A DNA stretch of 8,611 bases from RFTU01 sp032122355 (GCA_032122355.1 JAUMCS010000046.1:1-8611); one strand, 5' to 3'. Positions 1-7,570 are shown, numbered from the stretch's first letter. Notes: generated by a model from the letters alone, not told the origin. Program-made: numbers and translations.

Positions 1-1
1 A

Positions 2-218
2 TTGGAAGAAAAACATATCAAAGTAATTGAAATAGAAGATTTAAGTGGAGATTTTGATGGTCTAGCCACCTGGGTAGACCAAAAGTACCCCCTTTTGGTC
101 CTAGCTAAGAACACTCCCATTGAGCGTAAACGATTTACCCTATTTCATGAATTAGGGCATCTTATTTTACCCATGAATCAGTTGAATCACTCGGAAAAAG
201 AAAAAAATTGCAACGCCT
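2..218 (+). pseudogene. ImmA/IrrE-family zinc metallopeptidase, fragment cut at both ends
   Basis: About 72 residues match the core of ImmA/IrrE-type peptidases: an N-terminal strand region (IKVIEIEDL, then DFDGLATW), the segment NTPIERKRFTLFHELGHLIL containing the zinc motif HExxH (His49, Glu50, His53 counted from position 2), then EKEKNCNAF, which in the family leads into the next helix. Relatives of this peptidase cleave or regulate XRE-type repressors in phages, mobile elements and toxin-antitoxin-like stress modules. The 5' end lies outside the window, so an upstream helix-turn-helix domain or partner cannot be seen. After about residue 73 the frame runs on to position 328, but that tail (YGHLLGRLDGCDF and onward) is an out-of-frame reading of a TerC-type gene and has no peptidase character. 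The first 180 bases are about 37% GC by hand count, against about 49% in the 120 bases from 301, which suggests a different origin. The style of the sequence recalls Bacteroidota homologues, but this is a weak impression. Family assignment is firm; whether this is a real broken gene or an assembly chimera is open. Confidence 0.75.
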
Positions 219-569
219 TTGTTTATGGTCATCTGCTTGGTAGGCTTGACGGATGTGATTTTTGCAGTCGATTCCATACCCGCTATATTTGCCATTACCT
301 CAGACCCCTTCATTGTCCTGACCAGTAATGTGTTTGCTATTTTGGGCTTGCGTGCCATGTTCTTTTTACTCCAAGCCGTGGCCGCTAAATTTCACCTGCT
401 CAACTATGGCTTAGCCGTGATTTTGATGTTCATCGGTACCAAAATGATGCTCATTGATGTATTCAAAATTCCGGTGGCGATTTCACTGGCAGTAGTGGTG
501 GGTATTTTGGCTATCACCATGCTGCTGAGTGTGCGGACAGCACCGCAAATAACGAATCAAACTGAATAA
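207..569 (+). CDS. TerC/Alx-family integral membrane protein, C-terminal fragment
   Basis: The reading frame from about 207 to the TAA at 567-569 encodes IATPLFMV..TDVIFAVDSIPAIFAIT..DPFIV.TSNVFAILGLRA.FFLL, the signature of the C-terminal half of TerC-family membrane proteins (tellurium resistance protein TerC, Alx; members are linked to metal-ion export and metal or pH stress). The conserved acidic residues in TDVIFAVDS are retained. Roughly three transmembrane helices are visible: around the TPLF..FAVDS segment, around NVFAILGLRAMFFLL, and the pair YGLAVILMFIGTKMM / ISLAVVVGILAITMLL. Family members are usually near 300 residues or more, so about half is missing. The TTG at 219 and the ATG at 225 lie inside the conserved motif and are not real starts; homology already begins upstream at ATPLF. 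In-frame stops at 183-185 and 174-176 cut off any further N-terminal extension, and the DNA there belongs to the peptidase gene instead. The gene converges on polA. Confidence 0.8.
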   Translation: MATPLFMVICLVGLTDVIFAVDSIPAIFAITSDPFIVLTSNVFAILGLRAMFFLLQAVAAKFHLLNYGLAVILMFIGTKMMLIDVFKIPVAISLAVVVGILAITMLLSVRTAPQITNQTE

Positions 570-578
570 ACGCCCCGT

Positions 579-614
579 GCTCCAAGGCTATTCATAACTG
601 CTTAGCCTTGGAGC
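579..614 (+). terminator. 12-bp hairpin between the TerC-type gene and polA
   Basis: A perfect 12-bp inverted repeat (GCTCCAAGGCTA at 579-590, TAGCCTTGGAGC at 603-614) encloses a 12-nt loop. On the plus strand it is followed by CAC and TTTT (618-621), so it could act as a modest intrinsic terminator 10 nt after the TerC-family stop codon. On the minus strand it lies 25 nt beyond the polA stop but is followed by ACGGGGCGTTT, a poor U-tract. A second small inverted repeat (AACCG 622-626, CGGTT 632-636) sits directly after the polA stop. The hairpin may insulate the convergent pair from both sides; efficient termination is more likely for the plus strand. Confidence 0.65.
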
Positions 615-638
615 CACTTTTAACCGCAAAACGGTTGC

Positions 639-3458
639 CTAATTCGCCAAAGCCCAATTAGGCCCCACGCCCACCCTTGCCAACAAAGGCACCTTGAATT
701 CGGCCACGCCCGCCATGAGTGCAGTAACACATTCACGCACAGTTTCAACTTGAGCTTGCGGCACTTCAAGCACCAATTCATCATGCACTTGCATGACCAA
801 TTGCGCACCACAGTTTTTGAGAGTGGAGTTGTTTTCCGCATGAATCATGGCTAACTTAATCAAATCAGCTGCGGTACCCTGCATGGGTGCGTTAATCGCT
901 TGGCGCTCGGCGGCGGCGCGCTTAGGGCCACTACCGCCGCGAATATCCTGTAAATATAAGCGTCGGCCAAATACGGTTTCAACATAACCCTGCTCGGCCG
1001 CTCGGGTTCGGGTTTGATCCATATACCGCTTTACACCCGCAAAACGGGCAAAGTATTGCTCAATGTAGTCACGCGCAACTTTAGGTTCTACCCCCAAATT
1101 GATGGCCAAACCATAGGCACCCATGCCATAAATTAACCCAAAATTAATCACTTTTGCGAATCGGCGTTGTTCACTGCTCACAGCATCAACCGATACTCCA
1201 AACACCTCACTGGCCGTGACACGGTGAACATCCAAGCCCTGAGCAAATGCTTTGAGTAAGTTTTCATCCCCGCTGATATGGGCCATCACACGCAATTCAA
1301 TTTGTGAATAATCCGCACTCATCAACACATAGTCTGGCGGAGCTATAAAAGCCTCACGCACGCGCCGCCCTTCGGGCGTGCGTATGGGTATGTTTTGTAA
1401 ATTGGGTTCATTGCTCGATAAACGCCCCGTTACCGCGACGGCCTGGGCATAACTGGTGTGCACACGGCCCGTGCGGGCCAGCACCATTTGCGGCAGTTTA
1501 TCGGTATAAGTGCTTTTGAGCTTGGCTAAGCCTCGGTGCTCGAGCAACTTGGCCGGTAGCGGGTAATCAGCTGCCAAGGTTTGCAATACTTCTTCATCGG
1601 TGGAAGGCGCACCTGTGGCAGTTTTCTTCTTCACCGGTAAACCCAAGCGCTGGAACAAAACTTCACCCACTTGCTTGGGCGAGCCTAAGTTGAAAGCCCC
1701 ACCGGCCAAGGTATAGGCCTCTTGCTCGAGCTCAGTTAAGCGCATACCCAGCGCATGGCTTTGTTGCTGTAACAGTACCGTGTCAATCAACACCCCCCTG
1801 CGCTCCATCTGCAACAGAACTTCGGATGTGGGTATTTCAATTTGCTCATACACATACTTCAAACCATACTTATCAGCAACAGGGGCACTTTCAATTTGCG
1901 GCCATAAGGTTTGATGCAGCTGTAGGGTCATCTCACTGTCTTCACCCGAATAATGGGCTGCTTGTGCGATATTGACTTGGGCAAAGGGGATTTGCGCTGC
2001 GCCTTTTCCGCAAAGCGCTTCATAACTCACGCCTTGGCGGTTTAAGTGGCGCAAAGCCAAGTTCTCAAGGTTATGCGGCCGGTGCGCCTCAAGCACATAG
2101 CTTTGCAGCAAAGTATCGTGTACGTAGCCGCGCACCGTGATGCCATGATTAGCCAGAACATGGGCATCAAATTTCGTGTTTTGCCCTAACTTAGGGGCGG
2201 CAGGATTTTCCAGCCAAGGGCGCAGTAGTTGCAGCACCTCCTCTAAGGGTATTTGCTCAGGTGCCTCGGGGTAATCGTGCCCTACGGGGATATATGCGGC
2301 CTCACCAGGCGTGATCGCCACAGACAAGCCCACCAAGCGCGCTTTCATGGGGTCAAGCGCATTCGTTTCGGTATCTATGGCCACCAACGGTGCGCCCTCT
2401 AAGCGCTTGACCCATGCTTCTAAACGCTCGCGGCTGAGTAGGGTTTCATAATCATGGCGCAAAACCGCCTGAGCCACTGTGGGCAGTGCGGGCAGCGTGG
2501 GCAGAGTTGACTGATGCGATGGAGGTATGGGCTGCGGTGTTTTATCCAGCTCTTTTAACCAAGTCCGGAATGTATAGCGTTCATAAAAATCATGCAATCC
2601 CGCCTGATCAACTGACCTCAATACGAGTTCATCCAATTGAGGCCATTGCGCAAGAGCACTAGTTAAATCACAATCTGTTTTAATCGTCACCAGTTGACGC
2701 GCCATAGGCAGCCATTCCAGCGCTTTGCGCAGGTTTTGGCCTAATACGCCTTTCATTTCGGGCGCAGCAGCCATCACTCCCTCTATGCTACCGTACTCAG
2801 CCACCCACTTGGCGGCCGTTTTAGCGCCCACTTTTTCTACTCCAGGCACATTGTCTGCCGTATCGCCCATCAGAGTTAAATAATCGACAATACGGTTCGG
2901 GGGCACCCCAAACTTGGTTGCTACTCCTGCCTCATCGAGCTGCTCGTTACTCATGGTGTTAACCAAACTCACGTGCGGCCCGACCAGTTGCGCCATGTCT
3001 TTATCGCCAGTGGAAACCATCACTCGATAACCTAATGCCACCGCACGATGGGCCAGTGTACCAATCACATCATCGGCCTCTACGCCAGGCACTTCCAATA
3101 CGGGCCAACCTAATAATCGCACCACTTCATGAATGGGGGCAATTTGTTGCGCCAAATCGGGCGGCATGGGAGGGCGATGTGCTTTGTAATCCGCATACCA
3201 CTCTGAGCGAAATGTGGGTCCTTTGGCATCAAATACACAAGCGGCATGTGCAGCAGGAAATTGCTCGTGTAAACGCCGCATCATGGCCACCATACCATGC
3301 AGCGCACCCGTAGGAAAACCATCCGCTGAGCGCAAATCAGGTAAGGCATGAAAGGCCCTGTATAAATAGCTCGAACCATCCACTAACAACAGTAGTGGGC
3401 GTTGGGAGTCGGTTTCAGAATATGATGAAGAGGTATTGTTGGTGTTCATGTGTGACAT
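639..3458 (-). CDS. polA: DNA polymerase I
   Basis: A full-length three-domain PolA of 939 residues from the ATG at 3458-3456; E. coli PolA has 928. It fills gaps and removes RNA primers at Okazaki junctions and resynthesises DNA after excision repair. The 5'-nuclease domain (about 20-305) has LLLVDGSSYLYRAFHALP, the arch motif around DAKGPTFR..YKAHRPPMP, VEADDVIG, STGDKD and GDTADNVPGVEKVGAKTA. The 3'-5' proofreading domain (about 340-525) has its acidic motifs intact: AIDTETN, GQNTKFDAH and YSGEDSEMT. The polymerase domain shows motif A (SADYSQIELR, about 714-723), the O helix RRFAKVINFGLIYGMG (about 765-780) and motif C (QVHDELVLE, about 890-898). The N-terminal Ser/Asn-rich stretch is nonconserved. 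An in-frame ATG at 3449-3447 would give 936 residues, and neither ATG has a clear Shine-Dalgarno. The gene is divergent from thrB and convergent with the TerC-type gene. Nothing suggests inactivation. Confidence 0.97.
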   Translation of the reverse strand: MSHMNTNNTSSSYSETDSQRPLLLLVDGSSYLYRAFHALPDLRSADGFPTGALHGMVAMMRRLHEQFPAAHAACVFDAKGPTFRSEWYADYKAHRPPMPPDLAQQIAPIHEVVRLLGWPVLEVPGVEADDVIGTLAHRAVALGYRVMVSTGDKDMAQLVGPHVSLVNTMSNEQLDEAGVATKFGVPPNRIVDYLTLMGDTADNVPGVEKVGAKTAAKWVAEYGSIEGVMAAAPEMKGVLGQNLRKALEWLPMARQLVTIKTDCDLTSALAQWPQLDELVLRSVDQAGLHDFYERYTFRTWLKELDKTPQPIPPSHQSTLPTLPALPTVAQAVLRHDYETLLSRERLEAWVKRLEGAPLVAIDTETNALDPMKARLVGLSVAITPGEAAYIPVGHDYPEAPEQIPLEEVLQLLRPWLENPAAPKLGQNTKFDAHVLANHGITVRGYVHDTLLQSYVLEAHRPHNLENLALRHLNRQGVSYEALCGKGAAQIPFAQVNIAQAAHYSGEDSEMTLQLHQTLWPQIESAPVADKYGLKYVYEQIEIPTSEVLLQMERRGVLIDTVLLQQQSHALGMRLTELEQEAYTLAGGAFNLGSPKQVGEVLFQRLGLPVKKKTATGAPSTDEEVLQTLAADYPLPAKLLEHRGLAKLKSTYTDKLPQMVLARTGRVHTSYAQAVAVTGRLSSNEPNLQNIPIRTPEGRRVREAFIAPPDYVLMSADYSQIELRVMAHISGDENLLKAFAQGLDVHRVTASEVFGVSVDAVSSEQRRFAKVINFGLIYGMGAYGLAINLGVEPKVARDYIEQYFARFAGVKRYMDQTRTRAAEQGYVETVFGRRLYLQDIRGGSGPKRAAAERQAINAPMQGTAADLIKLAMIHAENNSTLKNCGAQLVMQVHDELVLEVPQAQVETVRECVTALMAGVAEFKVPLLARVGVGPNWALAN
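2479..2505 (-). repeat. Triplicated 9-bp unit in the polA interdomain linker
   Basis: Three imperfect 9-bp copies on the plus strand (GTGGGCAGT, GCGGGCAGC, GTGGGCAGA) encode a short Leu-Pro-Thr/Ala repeat (TLPTLPALPT) in PolA. It lies at about residues 318-328, in the flexible proline-rich linker (PQPIPPSHQS before it) between the 5'-nuclease and proofreading domains. The unit is a multiple of three, so copy-number change would alter linker length without breaking the frame. Confidence 0.6.
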
Positions 3459-3480
3459 TATCAAGACTGACCGATAAAAT
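3452..3480 (+). promoter_or_regulatory. Candidate sigma70 promoter for thrB
   Basis: GTGACA at 3452-3457 (five of six matches to TTGACA) and TAAAAT at 3475-3480 (five of six to TATAAT) are separated by exactly 17 bp. Transcription would start near 3487, giving a leader of about 40 nt before the thrB ATG. The -35 box overlaps the polA start codon (3456-3458), so polymerase bound here could interfere with polA expression. No equally good minus-strand promoter for polA was found in the 69-bp gap; a T-rich run at 3501-3514 could be an UP-like or spacer element. Predicted by eye only. Confidence 0.5.
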
Positions 3481-3527
3481 CGAGCCTATAAGCAAATTCA
3501 TTTTTTATTTTTTTGAACGGTAAATTC

Positions 3528-4511
3528 ATGGCAGTATTCACTGAAATTTCGGATGAAGAAGCATCGGCATTCATTGCCCCGCTCGGAGTAGGCGATCTGC
3601 TGGCATTACGCGGAATCAGCTCAGGGATTGAAAACACCAACTACTTTGTTGATACCACGCAAGGCCGTTGGGTGCTGACAATTTTTGAGCGGCTGGCATT
3701 TACCCAACTGCCTTTTTATTTAGGTTTGATGCAGCATTTGGCTCTGGGCGGCATACCGGTGCCGAAGCCACAAGCCAATTCAAAAGGCGAGATTCTATTC
3801 CAGCTCAAGGGCAAACCCGCCGCTTTAGTGAATTGCCTAGAGGGTCAGCACGAACTACAACCCAACATTGAACACTGCATTCAAGTGGGTACTATGCTCG
3901 CACGTATGCACACGTGCGGTCAAACCTTTAGCTTGCATCAACCGAATTTGCGCGGGCTGGCATGGTGGGAACAAACCGTACCCCAAGTTTTACTTTACTT
4001 GGATACGGAACAAACTCAGCTCATCACCCACGAATTGGCATTTCAGCAAACACTGGCTCAAAGCCCCGATTATGCGCAGCTCCCCCGCGGGCCGATTCAT
4101 GCCGATTTATTTCGGGACAATGTCATGTTCAGCGGCTCTGCAAGCAAACCTCAACTCACTGGCTTCTTTGACTTTTATTTTGCCGGTGTAGATACTTGGC
4201 TATTTGATATGACCGTGTGCCTCAATGATTGGTGTACGCATCTCGATAGCGGCCAGCTTGATCATGCCCGCGCACAAGCCTTTGTTCAGGCCTATTCATC
4301 TCAACGGCCGCTCTCACAGGCTGAAATGGATCTCATGCCGTCTGTTTTACGCTCAGCCGCATTTCGATTTTGGCTTTCGCGCTTGTGGGATTTTTACTTA
4401 CCCCGTCAAGCCAGCGTACTTAAACCCCACGACCCCGCGCATTTTGAACGCATTTTGCGCCAGCGCATCGAGCAACCTTGGGCCCCTGTGCCAGAATCCA
4501 GAGTATTATGA
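3528..4511 (+). CDS. thrB: Homoserine kinase, APH-fold (ThrB type II)
   Basis: A cytoplasmic kinase of 327 residues that converts L-homoserine and ATP to O-phospho-L-homoserine, the step before threonine synthase. It belongs to the aminoglycoside-phosphotransferase-like ThrB group, not the GHMP-kinase ThrB of E. coli. Diagnostic segments are MAVFTEIS at the start, the nucleotide loop ALRGISSGIENTNYFV (about 27-41), the Brenner-type catalytic motif HADLFRDNVMF (His191, Asp193, Asn198) and the metal-binding GFFDFYFAG (Asp215). A C-terminal helical region with RFWLSRLWDFYLPR (280-293) is also typical. The ATG at 3528 is chosen because MAVFT is the conserved family N-terminus; a TTG at 3513 would add five residues without homology. 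No strong Shine-Dalgarno is visible. The gene is divergent from polA and its TGA overlaps the next gene's ATG (ATGA, 4508-4511), which implies cotranscription and probably translational coupling. Confidence 0.95.
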   Translation: MAVFTEISDEEASAFIAPLGVGDLLALRGISSGIENTNYFVDTTQGRWVLTIFERLAFTQLPFYLGLMQHLALGGIPVPKPQANSKGEILFQLKGKPAALVNCLEGQHELQPNIEHCIQVGTMLARMHTCGQTFSLHQPNLRGLAWWEQTVPQVLLYLDTEQTQLITHELAFQQTLAQSPDYAQLPRGPIHADLFRDNVMFSGSASKPQLTGFFDFYFAGVDTWLFDMTVCLNDWCTHLDSGQLDHARAQAFVQAYSSQRPLSQAEMDLMPSVLRSAAFRFWLSRLWDFYLPRQASVLKPHDPAHFERILRQRIEQPWAPVPESRVL

Positions 4512-5338
4512 AATTACACATCGTTACACCGCCACCACGGCAAGGTTGGGCCTGGATTCAACAAGCTTTTATGGTTTATATGCGCCAAGCTTGGCCCTTT
4601 ACAGCTTTGTTAATGCTGTTTTTTTTCGTATTTAGCCTGTTATCTGTGACACCTGTAGTCGGGCCGTTTTTGAGCTTGATGTGTATGCCCCTGCTGACTT
4701 TGGTTTTTATGTTCAACACCGAGCGTGTGGCCTTAAACAAACCGTTTGAATGGTCAGCCATAGGAGCGCCCATTCAAGCACCCAAACCAATCCAAAAGCA
4801 ACTACTCATCTTGCTGGTGTTTTATGCGTTAGCCATGATACTAGGCCTAAAACTTTGCGATACGTTTGATAATGACCGATTTACGCAACTACTGACCTTG
4901 ATTGGCAATGCAAAACCCACCGCCGAAGCGCAAAAGGAAGTAGAAAATCTGCTGTCGGACCCCATGCTGACTTATGGCTTGATGTTACGCAGCAGCGTTA
5001 TCGGGATAGTGGCAGTGCCCTTTTGGTATGCCCCCACTTTGGTTTACTGGAATCAACAAAGCGCAGCGCAGGCCGTATTTTCAAGCACATTCGCTTGCTG
5101 GAGTACACGCAAAGCGCTCGCAATGAATATCTTGGCCTGGTCTGGCCTGATGGTCATCATCAGTTTATTAATTGGTTTAGTCATGCCTTTGCTGGGTTTA
5201 GCGGGCTTAATATCTTGGATTGCCTTACCCTTGGGCTTGGTCATGACAGCTGTTTTCTACGTATCCCTGTACTTCATGTACAAAGATACTTTTGCTTCTA
5301 TCACCAACGGAGATGCCACTGGTGATACGGCCAGTTAA
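4508..5338 (+). CDS. BPSS1780-type multi-pass membrane protein of unknown function
   Basis: 276 residues from the ATG at 4508, which overlaps the thrB stop as ATGA. The N-terminus MKLHIV..PPRQGWAWIQQAF followed by hydrophobic helices matches my memory of the BPSS1780-family proteins found beside homoserine kinase in Burkholderiales; no biochemical role is known to me. About six membrane segments are visible: 29-48, 51-69, 98-116, 156-180, 204-229 and 233-257. A soluble loop of roughly 40 residues (117-155, rich in Asp, Glu and Lys) lies between the third and fourth. There is no signal peptide or catalytic motif. An upstream in-frame GTG-type start near 4478 would add ten residues inside thrB, which is less likely because the MKLHIV start is the conserved one. 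Its TAA stop (5336-5338) interlocks with the uvrD stop on the other strand. The inner membrane is the probable location. Function remains unassigned. Confidence 0.85.
   Translation: MKLHIVTPPPRQGWAWIQQAFMVYMRQAWPFTALLMLFFFVFSLLSVTPVVGPFLSLMCMPLLTLVFMFNTERVALNKPFEWSAIGAPIQAPKPIQKQLLILLVFYALAMILGLKLCDTFDNDRFTQLLTLIGNAKPTAEAQKEVENLLSDPMLTYGLMLRSSVIGIVAVPFWYAPTLVYWNQQSAAQAVFSSTFACWSTRKALAMNILAWSGLMVIISLLIGLVMPLLGLAGLISWIALPLGLVMTAVFYVSLYFMYKDTFASITNGDATGDTAS
5335..5338. other. Shared TTAA stop of two convergent genes
   Basis: The palindrome TTAA supplies the TAA stop of the membrane protein gene on the plus strand (5336-5338) and the TAA stop of uvrD on the minus strand (5337-5335). The convergent genes overlap by 4 bp with no room for a terminator between them. 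I see no hairpin with a U-tract in the flanking 60 bases, so transcripts probably run into the opposite gene. Confidence 0.85.
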
Positions 5339-7570
5339 TCATCTACCGCAGTGAGTTTTGCCACCGCTAATGCCAGCCATTTTTCACCATGGCGAGCAAA
5401 GCGAATTTGGGCTCTGGCATCCGTGCCACTGCCCTCAATCTGCATGATCACGCCTTCACCAAACTTGGTATGAAAAACCCCCTGGCCTGAGCGCCNNNNN
5501 NNNNNCTGAACTATGGGTACGCTGAGAGGGAATTGGCGGATCGATGGGCCGATCAGGCGTTAATGAAGCATCCGCCCAACGGCCCGAACCCCAGCCACCT
5601 TGACACGGACTCAACCACTTCAAACTGCTCTCAGGCAGTTCATCAAACCAACGGCTTTTCACGTTGTAGCGCAATTGGCCATGTAGCATCCGAGTTTGGC
5701 TAAAGCTCAAATATAAGCGTTGCCTTGCACGGGTAATAGCCACATACATCAAGCGCCGCTCTTCTTCCAAGCCGTAGGCATCGGCCATGGCGTTTTCATG
5801 AGGAAACAGCCCCTCTTCTAGGCCGGTTAAAAATACCGCATCAAACTCCAGCCCTTTAGCAGAGTGAATGGTCATCAACTGTACGGCATCTTGCCCCGCT
5901 TGGGCCTGGTTATCGCCCGCCTCAAGCGCAGCATGAGTGAGAAAGGCAGCCAATGGGCTCATCACCTCGTCAGAATCCGCAAGCTCGTCTACGGGCAGCG
6001 CTGATGCATCACGGCCAAACCCCTCTTGGCTGACAAAGGCTTCGGCTGCATTCATTAACTCTTCCAAGTTTTCAATGCGTTCAGCACCTTCACGCTCAGT
6101 GCTATAGTGTTGCAGCAACCCTGATTCATGCAACATGTGCTCAATGGTTTCACGCAAGCTCAGGCCCTGGGTTTGTTCACGTAAGCGTTGTACCAAGCCT
6201 TTGAATGCCCCCAGCTTCACTCCAGCGGCACCGCTGAGATGGGTAATACTTTGCATCAAACTACCCTGCTGTTGTTGTGCGAGTTCTTGCAATTGCTCAA
6301 CCGAGCGTACACCGATGCCTCGAGCAGGAAAGTTCACCACGCGCAAGAAACTCGTGTCATCATCGGGGTTTTCAATCAAACGCAAATAAGCCAGCGCATG
6401 CTTGACTTCAGCACGTTCAAAAAAGCGCAAGCCCCCGTAAACACGGTAAGGAATGGCCGCATTGAATAATGCACTCTCTATCACGCGGCTTTGCGCATTG
6501 CTCCGATACAAAATAGCGATTTGTTGGCATGGCATACCCGAGCGTTTCAAGGTTTGAATTTCTTCAAGCAGCCATTGTGCCTCGGCATAATCACTGGCCG
6601 ATTCATACACCCGAATAGGCTCGCCCAAGCCTGCATCGGTGCGTAACTCTTTGCCCAGCCTATTGGTATTGTGGGCAATCAGCGTATTGGCTGCATCCAA
6701 AATATGGCCAAAGCTGCGGTAATTTTGCTCTAACTTAATCACCCGATCAACGCGATACTCGCGCTCAAAATCGGCCATATTGCCCACCTGAGCGCCTCTG
6801 AATCCGTAAATGCTTTGATCATCATCCCCTACGGCCAAAACACCTTGGGTCGTACCTGGTGGCGCAAACATTTTGAGCCAAGCGTATTGCAGTTTATTGG
6901 TATCTTGAAACTCATCCACCAAAATGTGCTGAAAGCGGCTTTGGTAGTGTTGGCGCAAACTGGCATGGTCGCGCAATAGCTCGTAGGTACGCAGCAGCAA
7001 TTCCGCAAAATCTACAACCCCTTCGCGCAAGCATTGTTCTTCATAGGCTTGGTAAATATCGGCTAATTTCTGCGTATGGGCATCATGCACTGCGACATCC
7101 TTAGCACGCAAGCCATCTTCTTTAGAGCCTGCAACAAAAGCCGCCACCTGCTTAGGCACATAGCGTTCATCATCTAAGTTCAGCGATTTAATCACACGCT
7201 TAACGGCTGAAACACTATCGGTCGCATCCAGGATTTGAAACGACTGCGGCAAGCCTGCGGTTTTCCAATGAGCTCGCAAAAAACGATTACACAAGCCGTG
7301 AAAAGTCCCTATCCACATTCCACGCACATTCACCGGCAGCATGGTACTCAGGCGCGCCAGCATTTCACGGGCAGCCTTGTTGGTAAAAGTCACAGCCATC
7401 ACCCCCCCAGGGGTGACTTGACCCGTTTGCATCAACCAAGCTATGCGGGTGGTGAGCACCCGAGTTTTCCCAGACCCAGCGCCAGCTAATATCAAGGCGG
7501 GCCGAGCAGGTAGCGTCACGGCGGCCAATTGTTCAGGGTTTAGGTGGTGTAGGAGTGGAGAGGAATGCAT
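5335..7570 (-). CDS. uvrD: DNA helicase II UvrD, interrupted by a sequencing gap
   Basis: A superfamily 1A 3'-5' helicase that removes the incised oligonucleotide with UvrABC and the error strand in mismatch repair. Motifs, numbered from the ATG at 7570-7568: Q-motif region LNPEQLAAV (10-18), Walker A GAGSGKT (30-36), motif Ia TFTNKAAREM (61-70), Walker B VDEFQD (218-223), motif III GDDDQSIYGFRGA (248-260), motif IV EQNYRS (281-286), motif V MTIHSAKGLEF (566-576) and motif VI RRLMYVAITRAR (605-616). After residue 688 there are 10 Ns. Read straight through, the frame ends at 5456 with a nonsense tail (ALRPGGFSYQVW), but one of the other frames after the gap gives GQGVFHTKFGEGVIM...KWLALAVAKLTAVDD and stops at 5337-5335. 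This is the conserved UvrD/PcrA C-terminal Tudor-like domain that contacts RNA polymerase. The gene is therefore probably intact at about 741 residues plus whatever the gap hides; E. coli UvrD has 720. This C-terminal tail favours UvrD over Rep. Confidence 0.95.
5496..5505. other. Assembly gap of 10 Ns inside uvrD
   Basis: Ten undetermined bases separate the UvrD helicase core from its C-terminal domain. Flanking reading frames agree only if the true gap length is a multiple of three, so 10 is a placeholder. Joining the flanks with no missing bases would read HSSGRSGQGVFHTKF, which is plausible protein, so the real gap could be as short as zero. Confidence 0.95.

Noticed and set aside
1..218. 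Toxin-antitoxin or phage repressor module at the left edge
   Set aside because: Only a partial ImmA-like peptidase is present; no HTH partner, toxin or phage gene can be seen, so a system call is not supported.
2..328. A single 108-residue protein as a novel short metallopeptidase or a peptidase-TerC fusion
   Set aside because: Only the first 72 or so residues look like the peptidase. The remainder is an out-of-frame reading of TerC-type coding DNA, so no in-frame fusion exists.
219..569. A small three-helix TerC-like protein starting at TTG 219 or ATG 225
   Set aside because: Family homology begins upstream of these codons (ATPLF) and the starts fall inside the conserved membrane motif, so this is a truncated gene and not a natural small protein.
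3035..3313. Plus-strand open frame of 92 codons opposite polA
   Set aside because: It is antisense to the conserved 5'-nuclease domain of PolA, shows no recognisable domain, and is explained by codon bias of the real gene.
4225..4635. Plus-strand open frame spanning the thrB / membrane gene junction
   Set aside because: It overlaps two well-supported genes in another frame and has no family resemblance.
5456..5495. UvrD ending at 5456 with the tail ALRPGGFSYQVW
   Set aside because: This tail is produced by the wrong frame after the placeholder Ns; another frame gives the conserved UvrD C-terminus.
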